Assembly: GCA_030512335.1 (NCBI GenBank)
Contig: JAULSU010000005.1
Coordinates: 3,162,001-3,226,000 of the forward strand
From: Immersiella caudata
Taxonomy: Eukaryota > Ascomycota > Sordariomycetes > Sordariales > Lasiosphaeriaceae
DNA: 64,000 nt
Reading direction: 5' to 3'
A model generated the notes under the pieces. The model had not been told where the DNA came from. It saw only the letters and a list, made by a program, of their open reading frames with translations, and made no database searches. Of the stretch, positions 32,270 to 44,381 are shown one piece after another. Position 1 is the stretch's first letter; the number at the start of each line of letters is the position of its first letter. Position numbers and translations under genes: made by a program.

Positions 32270-33329
32270 GTTTTTGAGATTCTACTCTTTAGCCCGAAGT
32301 GGTGCTCTCCTTGAGACAGATAGTTTCTTAGAAATTTCCGTGATCGATTTAGAGTTGCGCCTTGAGGTCAAATGCCATTCGAGTTGGAGTGGAGATGGTG
32401 ACTATCCCCGTTTGCCTCTTGGTAAAGCAACACAATTTAATTGGAAACGATGAGATGGAGTAGATCGTCTTCGTCACAATCACGGTAAGCAGATGATGGA
32501 CGTTCGCCGATGGGACCAAATTGGTCAGTGTGCGTCCGTCGGAGTCAGAAGGGGCCGATTTCTTAGGGTAGCTCCTGCCGTCATAGCGATGGTCATGATT
32601 AGTGGCTTCTCGTGATGACGTACAGAGGCTTACGTCTGAGAGCGAATCTTTGCAGGCGTTTTGATTATAAAGAAAACGCCAGAAAATGGGAGGTCTCGTG
32701 GTATGCTGTTTTCTGCGATACAGCGTGACCGAGTTCGAGGAATGTGGCAAGTTCCTCGGGAATGCAACGGAACGGAGAAACCAGCAATGGGAACACATGT
32801 ACTCCGGATACGACCAGACGCCTCTGACCGGGTTCGAAGAAGTCATTTGCCGATGGTAGAAGCCGGCTAGATGATTGCATGAATACATTCGCATCGACGA
32901 GGCGAACTGGCTGGCAAAACCATCATGTTAGACATTACCTAGATAAGACGCCGACACAACGCTTCACCATCTATCACCTCTATCCCACTCTTTACCAAGA
33001 CAAAATGCCGCCATTACATGCACACACCTCGTCTTCATCGCCCGCGCTCGCTCTGCTCAGCCAGTTGATGGCCAACAACATCAGACCGAGCCGTCCACCC
33101 CGGAGCGGTCGTTCCTCTGTCGGGTGCTGTCACGCATCATCGACAACTTCCAAGCCGCCGCGGAGGGGGGAGCTCTCGTCGACCCGTTCTCATTCAAGAT
33201 GTCAGCATCCCTCTCCCAAGACAGCCCGGCCTGTCCGCCGCCAGCGATTTCTCACCGGCAAACGAACTCGCAGTGGAGACACTTCCCCTCCTCCCACCGC
33301 TTTCCAAACTGCCACATCTCCTTACCCCT
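32270..33329. other. Intergenic region with unassigned open frames
   Basis: No gene I can support. A minus frame (32894-32349) and plus frames around 32879-33403 are open for 170-180 codons but show no family features. One short plus stretch (33124-33180, LSRIIDNFQAAAEGGALVDP) looks protein-like and could be part of a small, spliced gene overlapping the opi3 3' end. Confidence 0.35.
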
Positions 33330-34148
33330 TTAAAGCTCCTTCTTGCCCTCCCCCTTGGCCTTGGCCCTCTCCCTCTCCCTCTTGGCGTAGATGCCCGATG
33401 TAAACGGATTCTCAAACTGAATCGCGACCAAGTACACAAACAGCACCCAGCCCGTCAGCAGCACACCCGCAGGCTTTCCATACAGCAGCGCTGTTCCGAG
33501 GAAGCTCATGGTCGAGCCGTAGTACATGGGCGCATTCGTCACGTTGAAGGGAAACCCCGTCACCATGCTGTCCATGAGTATGCCAAAGTAGTCACCCAGG
33601 AAGGTGCCTGTGATACCGAGCTGCCATGTTGAGGTGATGACGAAGAGGTTTCCGAGCGCGAGGAGGGCATAGCCGGCGTAGGTCAGGAGTTCTCCTTCGA
33701 GGAGGGGGTGCGAGGGTTGGTCGCGGAGAGCGCGCTCGTAGAGGAAGTCGCGGACGAGACCGAGGGAGAAGATGGTGATGGCTAGGGCGTAGCAGCCGGT
33801 CTGGGCGGAGCCGAAGAAGCGGCTGAGGAATCGGGTGCGGTATTCTGGGAAGTGTTAGGGGAGTGTTGGTAGGGGCGCTAGGGGAGGCGGACCTCTCCGG
33901 GCGACGATGCTGGGAGCGGACGTTAGCACGGATGGACAGGCGGGGGCGTATGAGGCAGTGGGTAGCGGTGACTTACTTCCAGAATGTCGGGTTGAAGGCA
34001 ATGGCAGACGCGGAAACTGGAGGTTCACGGTTAGAGCGGGTGGCTTGGCGACGGAGCAGCGGGCGCCAGTCGACATACTCAATAAACTCCTCTTGTCGAA
34101 ATCAATATGGTTGGCCAGATCGGCCAGAATCTCAACGGGAGACGACAT
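33330..34148 (-). CDS. OPI3: Opi3-type phospholipid N-methyltransferase (phosphatidylcholine synthesis)
   Basis: Exons 34148-34079, 34016-33977, 33909-33893 and 33844-33330 give 213 residues (yeast Opi3 about 206). The sequence reads through ISASAIAFNPTFWNIVARRE and YRTRFLSRFFG. It then has LGITGTFLGDYFGILMDSMV and TGFPFNVTNAPMYYGSTMSF, the conserved SAM/phospholipid-binding region of the PEMT family. It ends with a charged C-terminus (ERERAKAKGEGKKEL). The enzyme carries out the last two methylations from phosphatidyl-monomethylethanolamine to phosphatidylcholine in the ER membrane. The third exon is only 17 nt (encoding IVARR with split codons), and its donor, GTCCGC, is poor. Without that exon the invariant WNIVAR motif is lost, so I consider it real. 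Confidence 0.93.
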
Positions 34149-34596
34149 GGCGAGAAAAAAAAAACCGTGGTAATAACAAGCTAGTTGCAGGCACAACAAA
34201 GAAGCCTGGGGGAGAGGAGCAGCGGTGGAACTGTTGACAAGTGGTGACAGTGTCCCGTTGTGCGGCAGCTTTTTTGACACGGGCGGCCGGGAAATTCCTT
34301 GTGGATGACGCTTGTCAACGGCGAGCCCGCCAAGAATGGGACCCCCCACATAACGATCACTCGGCAGGGTGGCCCATCCGCAAAGCTACCCCTCGCTGCC
34401 GGAGCTGTTGTCGCAGCTTCCGGTCTCCAAACACCGACGGGCCAATGGCGTTGCAATGAGACCAGATTGCAGCACAAGCTTCATCAATGAGAGCCTCACA
34501 TATCAACAACCACCACCCATCCCTACAATGACCTAGCCCAGCCCACACTCACCACCTCCCAATCCCTTCACACGAGGCAGGCCTCACCTTTTCACA
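34149..34596. promoter_or_regulatory. Divergent spacer between opi3 and the spermidine-synthase-like gene
   Basis: 448 bp between start codons of opposite genes. Both promoters should lie here. No specific site assigned. Confidence 0.4.
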
Positions 34597-36488
34597 ATGG
34601 CGCCCAAATCCAAACCCCTCAAATCATCACCCAATAAAGACACCAAAAAACCCATCTCTCACCCCGACTCCCATTTAACCCCCGAAGCCTTCACCCGCGA
34701 CCTCCAATCCCTCGCCGCCAAAGCCCGCACCCAAACCACCTCGGCGCACCTCCTCACCCAGCTCAAGATCTATCTCTCCTCCTTCACCCTCCTCTCCCTC
34801 GCCGCCCTCACCTCCATCGCCTCCCAACTCGCCCTCTCACCCACCTACGGCTCCATCCCCTCCTTGCAATGGCATAACCAACTCGTTGCAGCTGCATGCT
34901 TCGTAGGCTGGTCCGGAAACCTCTTCCTCGGCCGAGCCTTACCATTTAAGCCTATCTTCCTCCTCCCAGTGCTTTCAGCGTGGGTGGTACCAGGGCAGTG
35001 GTTCCTCACAAGGAAGAGTGAACTCCTCGGCGGCGTCTGGGGCCCTGTGGTTACTGAACTCCTTACGATCTTCCCGGTGATTGCGCTTTCGGCGGCGTGC
35101 GTGGCGACGTACCTGGATGGTGCGGACCTAGGTTGGTTGCCCTCGTGGGTGCGCGACGCAGCGCCGGGGTTGGGGTCGTATGGTGTTTTTAAAGGAGTCG
35201 AGGGGGTCGGGAGGGAGGTGTTGGGGCGGTATGCGGGACGGACGGTGGTGAATACGCGGGTGGGGATGGAGATGGTGCTCGGGGTGGGGTATGCGTTGCT
35301 GGCGCCGAGTAAATTGTTGGCGTTGGCGGTGCCGGCGTTGGTGCATACGGCGGTGTGGAATACGCATGTGCCGACGAGGGGGGCGTTGGAGAGGTTGAAT
35401 GGGACGTTGGGGGAGCAGGGGTGGGTGGTGTTGGATCGGAGGGAGAGTATCACGGGGTATGTGTCGGTGATTGAGTCGAAGGAGGATGGGTTTCGGTTGA
35501 TGAGGTGTGATCATAGCTTGCTGGGAGGGGAGTGGGTGAAGTTTATTGGACATCCGCAGTTTCAGGGGAATCAGGTGGCTGAGCCGGTTTATGGAGTCTT
35601 TGCGATGCTGGAGGCGGTGAGGTTGGTGAAGATGCCGAAGAAGATTGTGGACAAGGAGGCGAAGGCGTTGGTGATGTAAGTGTTGCGCAAGTTTGGTGAC
35701 GGGAGTGAAAGCTGACTGTCTGCAGTGGACTTGGTGTTGGAACTACGCCTGGCGCGTTGGTTGCGCATGGAATCGATACCACAGTGGTGGAGATTGACCC
35801 GGCAGTCCACGAATTTGCGTCAAAATACTTCCAGCTTCCGAAGAATCACACTGCTGTCATCGAGGACGCCGTCAGTTACACCGACAGGCTTGCGGATGCG
35901 ACGGCAAACGGACAGTTCGACTACGTCATCCATGATGTCTTCACGGGCGGCGCAGAGCCCATCGCTCTGTTCACTCTTGAGTTCCTGCAGAATCTGCATG
36001 CACTTCTCAAGCCAGGAGGCGTCGTAGCCATAGTAAGTCTCTATGATCATCTCTGACGCCGGCTGCTAACAAGGAAACAGAACTACGCGGGTGACTTTGC
36101 CCTCCCTCCACCCATGGTTGTGGTCCAGACCATTCGCCAAGTCTTCCCCTCGTGCCGCATCTTCCGCGAGCACCCTCGGGACGAAGACATGGTCAAGAAG
36201 CACGGAAGCGACTTTGCCAACATGGTCATCTTCTGCACAAAGATCGCAGACAGGGAGCTTTCATTCCGCCAGCCGAACGCGAGGGACTTGCTCAACAGCC
36301 CCTCGAGAGAGGTCTTCTTGATGCCCAAGCATGAAGTCACGGACGAGGACTTCACCGTGGGGAGAGATGATGGCATCCTTACCAAGAACGACACGGCGAA
36401 GCTGTCCAAGTGGCATGGGAAGAGTGCGTTGGGACACTGGAAGGTTATGAGGACAGTATTGCCTCCGAACGTTTGGGAAAACTGGTGA
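34597..36488 (+). CDS. Membrane-anchored spermidine/spermine synthase-like methyltransferase-fold protein
   Basis: Exons 34597-35675, 35726-36032 and 36081-36488 give 597 residues. The N-terminal ~45 residues are basic and polar. Several hydrophobic segments follow between about residues 58 and 255 (for example SSFTLLSLAALTSIASQLAL and ELLTIFPVIALSAACVATYL). A beta-rich N-domain (GWVVLDRRESITGYVSVIES) comes next, then the Rossmann core with GLGVGTTPGALVAHG (SAM/dcSAM loop), VVEIDPAVHEF (acidic residue of motif II) and YVIHDVFTGGAEP. The C-terminal 130 residues finish the fold. The canonical synthase DxxD/DSSDP-type catalytic sequence is replaced by HDVFTGG, so polyamine synthesis is uncertain; a methyltransferase or other aminopropyltransferase role is possible. 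Confidence 0.82.
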
Positions 36489-37377
36489 TAGTGTGCAGGA
36501 CCGTTCGTCCGGCTGGTACGATCTAGTTTGTAAATACTGTCGCTGCTGATGTATATAAACTGCTTCCCGTCTTCTGGGTGTTTCCGTGTGATGTAATATA
36601 CTCCAGCATCTGCGCCAAGGCGATGCTGGAGTGATACACTCCCTGCCACGTCCCATACTCAATCTCGACTTGCCCAACTGCGTTCTGGTTGGCATCAGCC
36701 CTGAGCCCGGGTCACGACAGGCAAGAGCATAACACGGCCCTCGGACGGCATGCATATCTTGGCTCTAGACAGCGGCCTCTCTTGCTTGAGGAACATTCCC
36801 AAGGAGCTTCTTACCTACTAGTGGAGAGTTGTGGGTGGATTTGGTCCTCGAGATCTTGTTGCCGGGCCTCAGAGCCCGGACGAAACGAGGTCTTCTCGTA
36901 TTCCACGGTTGTCGAAGGGCAGACTGCTCCATGAGACCTCGCAGGTAACGCTTTACACATCCTTCTGCTTGTCGGCTTCCCTGAACACTTCATAATGCTG
37001 CATCATCGTTGCGAGAATCGCCTTGACAAGGCCGTATCAGACAGATAGTCTTCATGAATTGACAGGAAACGATTCAAGATCAGCAACCAACGCTCCGTTT
37101 CAGGTCAATTTCGCAATACAACGCCCGACTCCCACGTCAGGTATATACACTTCTGAATCCCACAGCGCCAACAGTAATGTTTAAAGTTTATCTTTATCAA
37201 CATCCATGTATGGTGATAGTGTACTTTACAAAATGCGGCTTTGCCACACTCCGTCACTGATGCCGACTCCATGCCCTGTCACCTGCCAAACACCGATAAA
37301 TCATGAGAAACGCGGAAAGGAATCCTGAAGCATTACACTTCTTTTGTATGCCAGCAAGAAAATGGGAATCTATGGTA
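36489..37377. other. Intergenic region between convergent genes
   Basis: No gene seen. It contains the 3' untranslated regions of the plus-strand spermidine-synthase-like gene and of the minus-strand BiP gene. The latter is AT-rich near 37180-37230. Confidence 0.45.
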
Positions 37378-39706
37378 TTAAAGTTCGTCATGGCTCGAGG
37401 GCTCATCAGCACCCTCGGCACCGCCAGGCTGGCCGTAAAGCTTGCTGGTGATGGGGTACGCGACGTTGGACAACTTCTCCTTTTGCTCCTCAAAGTCCTC
37501 AGCGGTGGCGGTCCCGGCTATTGCAAGTTAGCATGATGAATTCATCACGGAAGGTAAAGAAAACTAACCGTTCTCCTCGAGCCAGTCCTGGGTCTCCTTG
37601 ACGGCATCGAGAATGGTCTCCTTGTCCTCATCGGAGATCTTGGCGCCGAGGCCCTCCTCCTCGTTGTTGACCTGGTTCTTCAGGGAGAAAGCGTAGTTCT
37701 CAAGACCGTTGCGAGCCTCAATGCGCTCACGAGTGGCCTTGTCCTCCTCAGCGTACTTCTCAGCCTCGGCAACCATGCGGTCAATCTCCTCCTGGGTAAG
37801 ACGACCCTTGTCGTTGGTGATGGTGATCGACTCGGCCTTGCCAGTGCCCTTGTCATGGGCCGAAACCTTGAGAATTCCGTTGGCGTCGAGCTCGAACGAG
37901 ACCTCAATCTGGGGCACACCGCGGGGAGCGGGGGGGATGTTGGTGAGCTCGAACTTGCCGAGGAGGTTGTTGTCCTTGGTCATGGAACGCTCGCCCTCAT
38001 AGACCTGGATAAGGACGACGGGCTGGTTATCGGCGGCGGTAGAGAAGATCTGGCTCTTGCGGGTAGGGATGGGGGTGTTGCGGGGGATAAGCTTGGTCAT
38101 AACACCACCAGTGGTCTCAATACCGAGAGTAAGCGGGTTGACATCCATAAGGACGATCTCCTCAGTGCCCTCCTCGCCACTCAACACACCAGCCTGAACA
38201 GCAGCGCCGAAAGCGACAGCCTCGTCGGGATTGATACCCTTGCTGGCCTTCTTGCCGTCGAAGAACTCCTCGATGAGCTTGACAACCTTGGGGATACGAG
38301 TGGAACCACCGACGAGGACGATGTCGTCAACCTCGCTCTTGGAGACCTTGGCGTCCTTGAGCACCTGCTCAACGGGCTTGATGGTCTTCTTGAAGAGGTC
38401 GTTGTTGAGCTCCTCGAACTTGGCGCGGGTAAGGGTCTCGGAGAAGTCCTTGCCGTTGAAGAAAGACTCGATTTCAACACGGGTGGACATCTGGCTGGAG
38501 AGGGTACGCTTGGCCTTCTCGGCCTCACGCTTGAGCTTACCCATGGCCTTGGCGTCGGTGGTGACATCGACACCGTGCTTCTTGTTGAAGGTCTTGGCAA
38601 AGTGGTTGATGACACGCTGGTCGAAATCCTCACCACCAAGATGGGTATCACCAGCAGTAGCCAGCACCTCGAAAACACCCTGGTCAATCGACAGAAGGGA
38701 GACATCGAAAGTACCACCACCAAGATCGTAGACGATGATCTGACGCTCGCCATCAGTCTTGTCCAGGCCGTACGCAATGGCGGCGGCGGTGGGCTCGTTG
38801 ACGACACGGAGAACGTTGAGACCGGCGATCATGCCAGCATCCTTGGTGGCCTGGCGCTGGTTGTCGTTGAAGTAGGCGGGAACGGTAACGACGGCGTGGG
38901 TAACCTTCTTTCCAAGGTAGGCCTCGGCGGTCTCCTTCATCTTGGAGAGAACCATGGCGGAAATCTCCTCGGGGGTGAAGGTCTTCTCAGTGCCGCCAAC
39001 CTCAACCTTGACGACCGGCTTCTCATCCTTGGAAACGACCCTGCAAAAGTCAGCAATCAGCATTCAGTGACAGTCGCAGAGGCGATCGACATACTTGTAG
39101 GGGAAGTGCTTGATATCGGACTGGACATCCTTCTCAGAGAACTTGCGGCCGATGAGGCGCTTGATGTCGAAGATAGTTCTGAAGGGGTTTGCGGCGGCCT
39201 GGTTCTTGGCAGCGTCTCCGACAAGACGCTCATCATCGGTGAAGGCGACATAAGAGGGGGTGATACGGTTTCCTACAATGTGTAAGCAACACTCCCGACA
39301 ACGGCCGAAAGCTGGCTTTGTCCCGTACCTTGGTCGTTGACGAGAATCTCGACTTTGCCCTTCTGCATCACACCGACGCAGCTGTAGTCCTGTCAGCTTC
39401 TGTTCCCAGCGCGTGTCCAGCCGTTGTGCCATTGCTCGTTCGTCGGGTTGCTGAAAGCTGCAATGGCGGCGGTTTGCCTCGAGTTTGCACTTACGAGTAT
39501 GTGGTTCCCAAATCCTGAAGGGAATCCTGTTAGCTTTTTGCTGCCGAGCTGCCGAGGTCGAAGAAGCTACTCACAATACCGATAACTGTGCCGTAGTCGG
39601 CGACATCGTCAGCCGCTACTTGCTGGACAAAGCCAGCAGAGAATAGAAGGCCGAAAAGGCCAATGATGCTGAGGCCCAAGGCCCAGCTTCGCGATCGAGG
39701 CTCCAT
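37378..39706 (-). CDS. KAR2: ER chaperone BiP/Kar2 (Hsp70)
   Basis: Six exons (39706-39575, 39514-39495, 39381-39329, 39272-39095, 39040-37569, 37517-37378) give 664 residues. A signal peptide (MEPRSRSWALGLSIIGLFGL onward, about 1-30) is followed by the Hsp70 nucleotide-binding start TVIGIDLGTTYSCVGVMQKG, which is assembled across three introns. Further Hsp70 signatures are VPAYFNDNQRQATKDAG, IVYDLGGGTFDVSLL and VLVGGSTRIPKVVKLIEEFF. The substrate-binding domain and lid follow, with the ER retention signal HDEL at the end (SSHDEL). BiP folds secretory proteins, drives translocation and senses ER stress. The second exon is only 20 nt (DLGTTYS). Strong codon bias indicates high expression. Confidence 0.97.
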
Positions 39707-41124
39707 TTCGAAGACGATCTGTGTGCGGAAAAGAAACGAACCCCGCTACCGTTCTCAGGAAAGCTGTGGGCGGTCTAGAATAAAAGAGGGACAAGGTTAA
39801 CGCAGGCCCAGTGACTGCTCAAGATCCACGTGAATGGTTCTCGTCCAGAGCAGGAGGAAAGATTAAAGTCGGATGGGATGGGGAATGGAGTTCCTGGAAG
39901 GGAGAAAGTGTGGAGGAGGAAGTGCAGGCAGGCAAGTCGCCTTTGTATCAGCAGAAATTCAGAACGGACATCTGTCCTCAATCTTTTCGGTTGCTTTGGC
40001 TCTAGCCACCTCACCCACACGCTCAGTTTTAGCACCCTCCAGGTCTCGACCACCCGGGCCTGCCAGTGGTTGGCCCCATAAAGACCGTGCACGGAAGCTA
40101 GGTACCCGGTACAAGCCGGCCTAGGGGCAAACGCTGCCAACGTCGCCTCAATATGTCTCCACTTTTAATTCCCGATACATCTGTCCTTTCCATCTGGAAG
40201 CTTTCACAGAAGCCGTTGAACAGTCACAAAGCAAACTCAAAGGCTAAAAAGTCAGTGAATCACGTACGAAGCTGCAGCTCTGCAGAGACTTCAAAGCCTT
40301 CACCGCAGAGTTCTCGTCCAAAGTCGCACGCCATGCTAAATTCACCGAGGATCCCAATATTCTTCCAGCTTCTTCGAGCTCTCTCCAAAATTCCGTCAAC
40401 TGCCTTTTCTGGAGGGGACCCCACAAAGGAGGCGGAACCCGCCCACCAAAGTGGCCCCTGTTTGTGCCAGAGTGGCCTCTTTGGTTCCGGCTCCCTTGCA
40501 CCCATGTGGGGTCACCAGTGCCGCCTCAGGGGCAGCCCTGTGAGTGACAGGAGCCGCAAAGCAGGTCCATCAACCCCCCTTTCTCCAACCACAAAAGACA
40601 GCATGGCATTATCGATCTGCTGCTCCCTCACTCCCTTTGCTTGAGTTGTATCGCAGCAACGCATGACCTATCCGCCTGCGCGATACACTCAAATGGTCTA
40701 GAGTATATTAGAATGGGGTTGGATCCCCTAGATCCGTCCCATCTCTCCGCTGCATTACCTATAGCGTGGTATCAACCACCCTGCATAGACATTTCATTTT
40801 CCATCCCATGATCTTCAGAGTTGAATGACTGCATTGGAATTTGCCATCTTCTTTTGAGGCATTGAAGCGGACACGATGCTATTCCCACGCGGAGCATTGC
40901 GCCAAGTGTCACCCACAGCATTCACTTGCCACTGAGAAAAGATGAAACGAAGTATAGACATGGAAACTTCTAGTGTAGTCCTTGTACAATCACCCTACTA
41001 TGTAAGATCAATCGGTGGCCCAGCAATGACATTGATACCCGTATGTGGCTGGTGCGGTACGTACATGAGCTACCAAGGCGCACTCCAGATCAGCCGAGGA
41101 GCCTCATTCCGCCTTGCCCCGGCC
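39707..41124. other. Intergenic region: BiP promoter and Hbs1 3' flank
   Basis: About 1.4 kb without a supported gene. The part next to 39706 is the BiP promoter. It has a CCACGTG element at about 39821-39827, but I cannot identify an unfolded-protein response element with certainty. A plus frame at 40153-40644 has no recognisable features. Confidence 0.45.
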
Positions 41125-43685
41125 TTATTCCAACAACCCAGCTGCTACCGTTTCGCCGCTGCTTCTCAAAACTACCCTTTGCCCTGCCTCCAGCGGCACC
41201 TTTGCCTCCAATTTCACCACGATCCTTGCCACAGACGCCGGCTTGACGATCTTGGGCTTCTTCTTCGTCACAGCTCCCGTAACCTTGTCCAACAATCCAG
41301 GGATAGCCTCAATCCTCCCCGCGGCATGAAGCCTGCCCCGATGGACGTCCACTTGCATCGGCATGAGGAAGTCGAAAGCCAATGCCTTGAGCGTGAACAT
41401 GTCAACACACTGGATCGGTTTCGCTGGGTCGCAAACAATGTCTCCAAGCCGAACATGGATGGGGTCGATGTTGCTCAGGTGAAGGACTACATTCTGTCCA
41501 GCGACAGCCCAGTCCGCCGGAGCATCATCCACCTGAAGTGACTTGATATACGCCTTCTCGCCACTCGGCTGCACGAGAATAGCATCTCCCATTTGCAAGG
41601 AACCCGCATCCAGTCGGCCAGCAATCGACAACGGGTTTTGCGTGCTGCGGAAAACCTCCGCAATGGTCATCCGCAACGGTTTCGCAAGTGCTCTGGCGCT
41701 TGGTTCCGAGTTCTCGAGCTCCTCTACAAGGGTATCCCCTGTATACCAGGATGCCGCAGGATCCGGTGACTTGCGGACAAGGTTGTCGCCGTGAAGGCCG
41801 GAGACCGGTACAAATGATATGTTTTTCGATTGGAACCCAGTTGCGGACAGAAACCCCGAGACTTGGTTTCTGATCTCGTCGAATCGTTCCTTTGACCAAC
41901 CGACTGTGTCGAGTTTGTTGACGGCTACGATGATTCTCGAAACGCCCATACTCCGGATCAGGAGCGAGTGCTCTCTTGTCTGTCCTTTCAAACCAGATTC
42001 GAAGGCACCGGTGCTTGCGTCGATGACTAGAATGGCAAAATCAGCCTGGCTAGCGCCGGCAATCATGTTTGGGATGAAGTCTTGGTGTCCGGGGGCATCA
42101 AGGATGGTGAAAGATGTCTTGTCGGTCTCAAATCGGTTGGTGGCAATATCGATGGTGACGCCACGGCTTCGCTCCTCTGTCCTTTGGTCTAGGACCCAGG
42201 CGAGTGCAAACGACTTTTTACCAATCTTGTCTGCTTCCTGTCGAAGTTTGTCGACAGTTCTTTGATCGACGACTCCAAGGTCCAGCAACAATCTGCCCAT
42301 CATGGTGCTCTTGCCAGCGTCGACATGGCCAACAACGACGAAACTGGCCGTCTTCTTGCTGTTGCTGCTGTGAAACTCGGAGAGCACATCAAGATTTTTG
42401 CTTTTGGGTAGCGGTGCGTCTTCGATCTTCAACGCACCAACACCATTTGTCACGCCATCGGCGGAGGAATCTGTCTTCTTCTTATTCTTCTTCCCAGTTG
42501 CGTCGCTTTGTTTCTTCCCCGCTGTGGCAACTATTAGTCTTTCGCGTTAGCGACTGCTCGTCCCAAGAGCGAACCTTTGGACTGAGCGGTGAGAACCACA
42601 TCGTCTGGACTCGGGTTGGAAAAGGCGTCCAAGGCACTGGGGGCAATCTCCATGTAGGGCAAGGGGAAGAACTCCCGAATCTTCCGCTTGGGGCTGTCCG
42701 AGGAGGAGCCGAAGAGCGTCTGAGCAAATGGTGACGGCCCAACCCTAGGTGATGGTGTTTCTGGGACTGAGATTTCTTGAACTGGGTCGATTGCCATCTC
42801 TTGCTCATTGGTGATTTTGGCAAGGGGCTGCTCCATTGCCTCAGGTCTGGTTCGCTCACCATCCTCCAAGGGGTTGCGGCCTTTGGCGGTGGACTCGGAA
42901 GTCTTCAGTCGTTTCCCAAACGCGCCAGCAAGAGGACTGTTTTCCTTCGTGGCGGAGCTGCTAACGGAGAGGTCTTTCATCTGAGACCGAGTCTGCTCGA
43001 TCTTGTCTTGAGCTTCTTTCTCTTCGGCCTTCTTCTTCCGAGCCGCCGCCAGCTGTTGCAGCTTGGACATCTTCGCAGAGCCACCCAAAAGCCCACCGCG
43101 AGGCTGTGGTGGTGGAATGAGGAGAGCCTTGCGATGCTCGGGAATGTTTCCCCAGGGCATGCCTCGGAAGTAACCCGAGAGACATCCTCCAGATCCGAAG
43201 GTGTTACCGGTTGCTAATGATGTTTGCCGTACAAACTCTAGCCCTTGACATGGTGTCAACGAAGGCTGAGCGTATAATTGGGATTGCGAATGGGAAGCTC
43301 GAGTAAGTGCCGTTGGATACGCCCTCTCCAACAGCCGACTCGGAGATGATGGGTTTTCGTCGGAAGTGAACTGAAATACCGGAATGAAAAGCTTACCATT
43401 TGACACCGGGACAACCTTTTGTGTTTTAGGGGGGTCGATGAATTTCGAAATGAGATAGGCAACTGTCTTATCGACGTCGTAATAGTAATGCCAGAGTGCC
43501 TCCTCAATCTGGGCCGTTGTGACCCTCGATGCTGAAGTGGCTAGGGCTGCCCGCACGGCGGCCTTGCCTTGTTCCATGAGAGCTCTGTCTTCGGGACTGA
43601 GCTCGTCTTCTTCTTCGGAGTAGCCCTCGTAGTCGTCGAGCTCATCCTGGTAGTCCATGTTGCGGACTGCTTGATGGCGAGACAT
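41125..43685 (-). CDS. HBS1: Hbs1, ribosome-rescue GTPase (eRF3/EF1A family)
   Basis: Exons 43685-42575 and 42521-41125 give up to 835 residues. The acidic N-terminus (YQDELDDYEGYSEEEDE) and the LWHYYYDVDKTVAYLISKFI helix bundle form the HBS1 N-terminal domain. A Lys/Glu-rich linker follows. The GTPase has G1 VVVGHVDAGKST, switch II DAPGHQDFIPNMI and G4 NKLD, and two EF1A-like beta-barrels come after it. Hbs1 works with Dom34/Pelota to split stalled ribosomes in no-go and non-stop decay. Within exon 1 a good donor (SNG|GTAAGC near 43395) followed by ~150 less conserved bases suggests an unrecognised intron around 43200-43395, so the true protein may be shorter. The start codon lies ~700 bp from the divergent CCT5 gene. 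Confidence 0.92.
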
Positions 43686-44381
43686 TTTGAGACAGGATGT
43701 GGTGAGGGGTAGTGGAGGCGAGGGGTGTTGTGAGGTAGTTGGAAGTTGTGGGTGTGTTGTGAGGGATTGATTGGTGCAAGCCTTAGGATTCAGGGTTGAA
43801 CTGAGACGACTTTTGTGATGAAGAGAACTGCTTTGGCTCCTGGCCGGGCTCGCGTCTTTCGTTATGCCTGGCGATCAGAGGCTACTTAGGTCGGTTCGCT
43901 GCTGTCCCGGTTAGTTAAACTTAGGTTTAATGGAAATTTCATCGCGGAAGCTACCTTGAGAGCACCGGGACAACGAAACGTCAAATTTAGACTCGCTGTT
44001 ATGGTTGTGGCAAGTTACAGCCTGCCGCGCAGCTTGAGCTTGATGCCATCACAGGCCATGGCGGGGTAGGGGTTTGTGCCGCACCCCACCACAATGACTC
44101 CCCTCCCCGCGCAAAGGCGGTGAGGCGCTAGCGTGGTTCTCACCCAACCACAGCGCTGCGCCGGACTTGAGTTCTGCCGTGGCCCGCCAAATCCAGGAGA
44201 GTGGCTCATTTTTTTTGAGAGAGATTGGTTTTGAGCTTGGTGATGCGAAGGTGCCTAGCGGTGGTGGGCAACAGCTTCAACGACCAAACTCACAAACCAC
44301 GCCTCCCCCGACACACGTCCACAAGCTGCACACTGCCCAGTTAGATTTTCCGAAGTCTGCTAGACTTCAAACCTTCCCAAG
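43686..44381. promoter_or_regulatory. Divergent promoter region between Hbs1 and CCT5 genes
   Basis: 696 bp between the two start codons. No gene seen. Promoters of both housekeeping genes should lie here; no specific element assigned. Confidence 0.4.

Noticed and set aside
32349..32894. 181-codon minus-strand frame upstream of the Nramp gene
   Set aside because: No recognisable family or splice support, and the composition (many Cys, His, Ser) is typical of a chance frame.
37855..39285. 476-codon open frame on the plus strand opposite BiP
   Set aside because: It is a mirror of the strongly biased BiP codons. It has no start context, domain or independent splice pattern, and the Hsp70 on the minus strand is unambiguous.
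40153..40644. 163-codon plus frame upstream of BiP
   Set aside because: No family features and poor start context; it lies in the BiP promoter/Hbs1 3' flank region.
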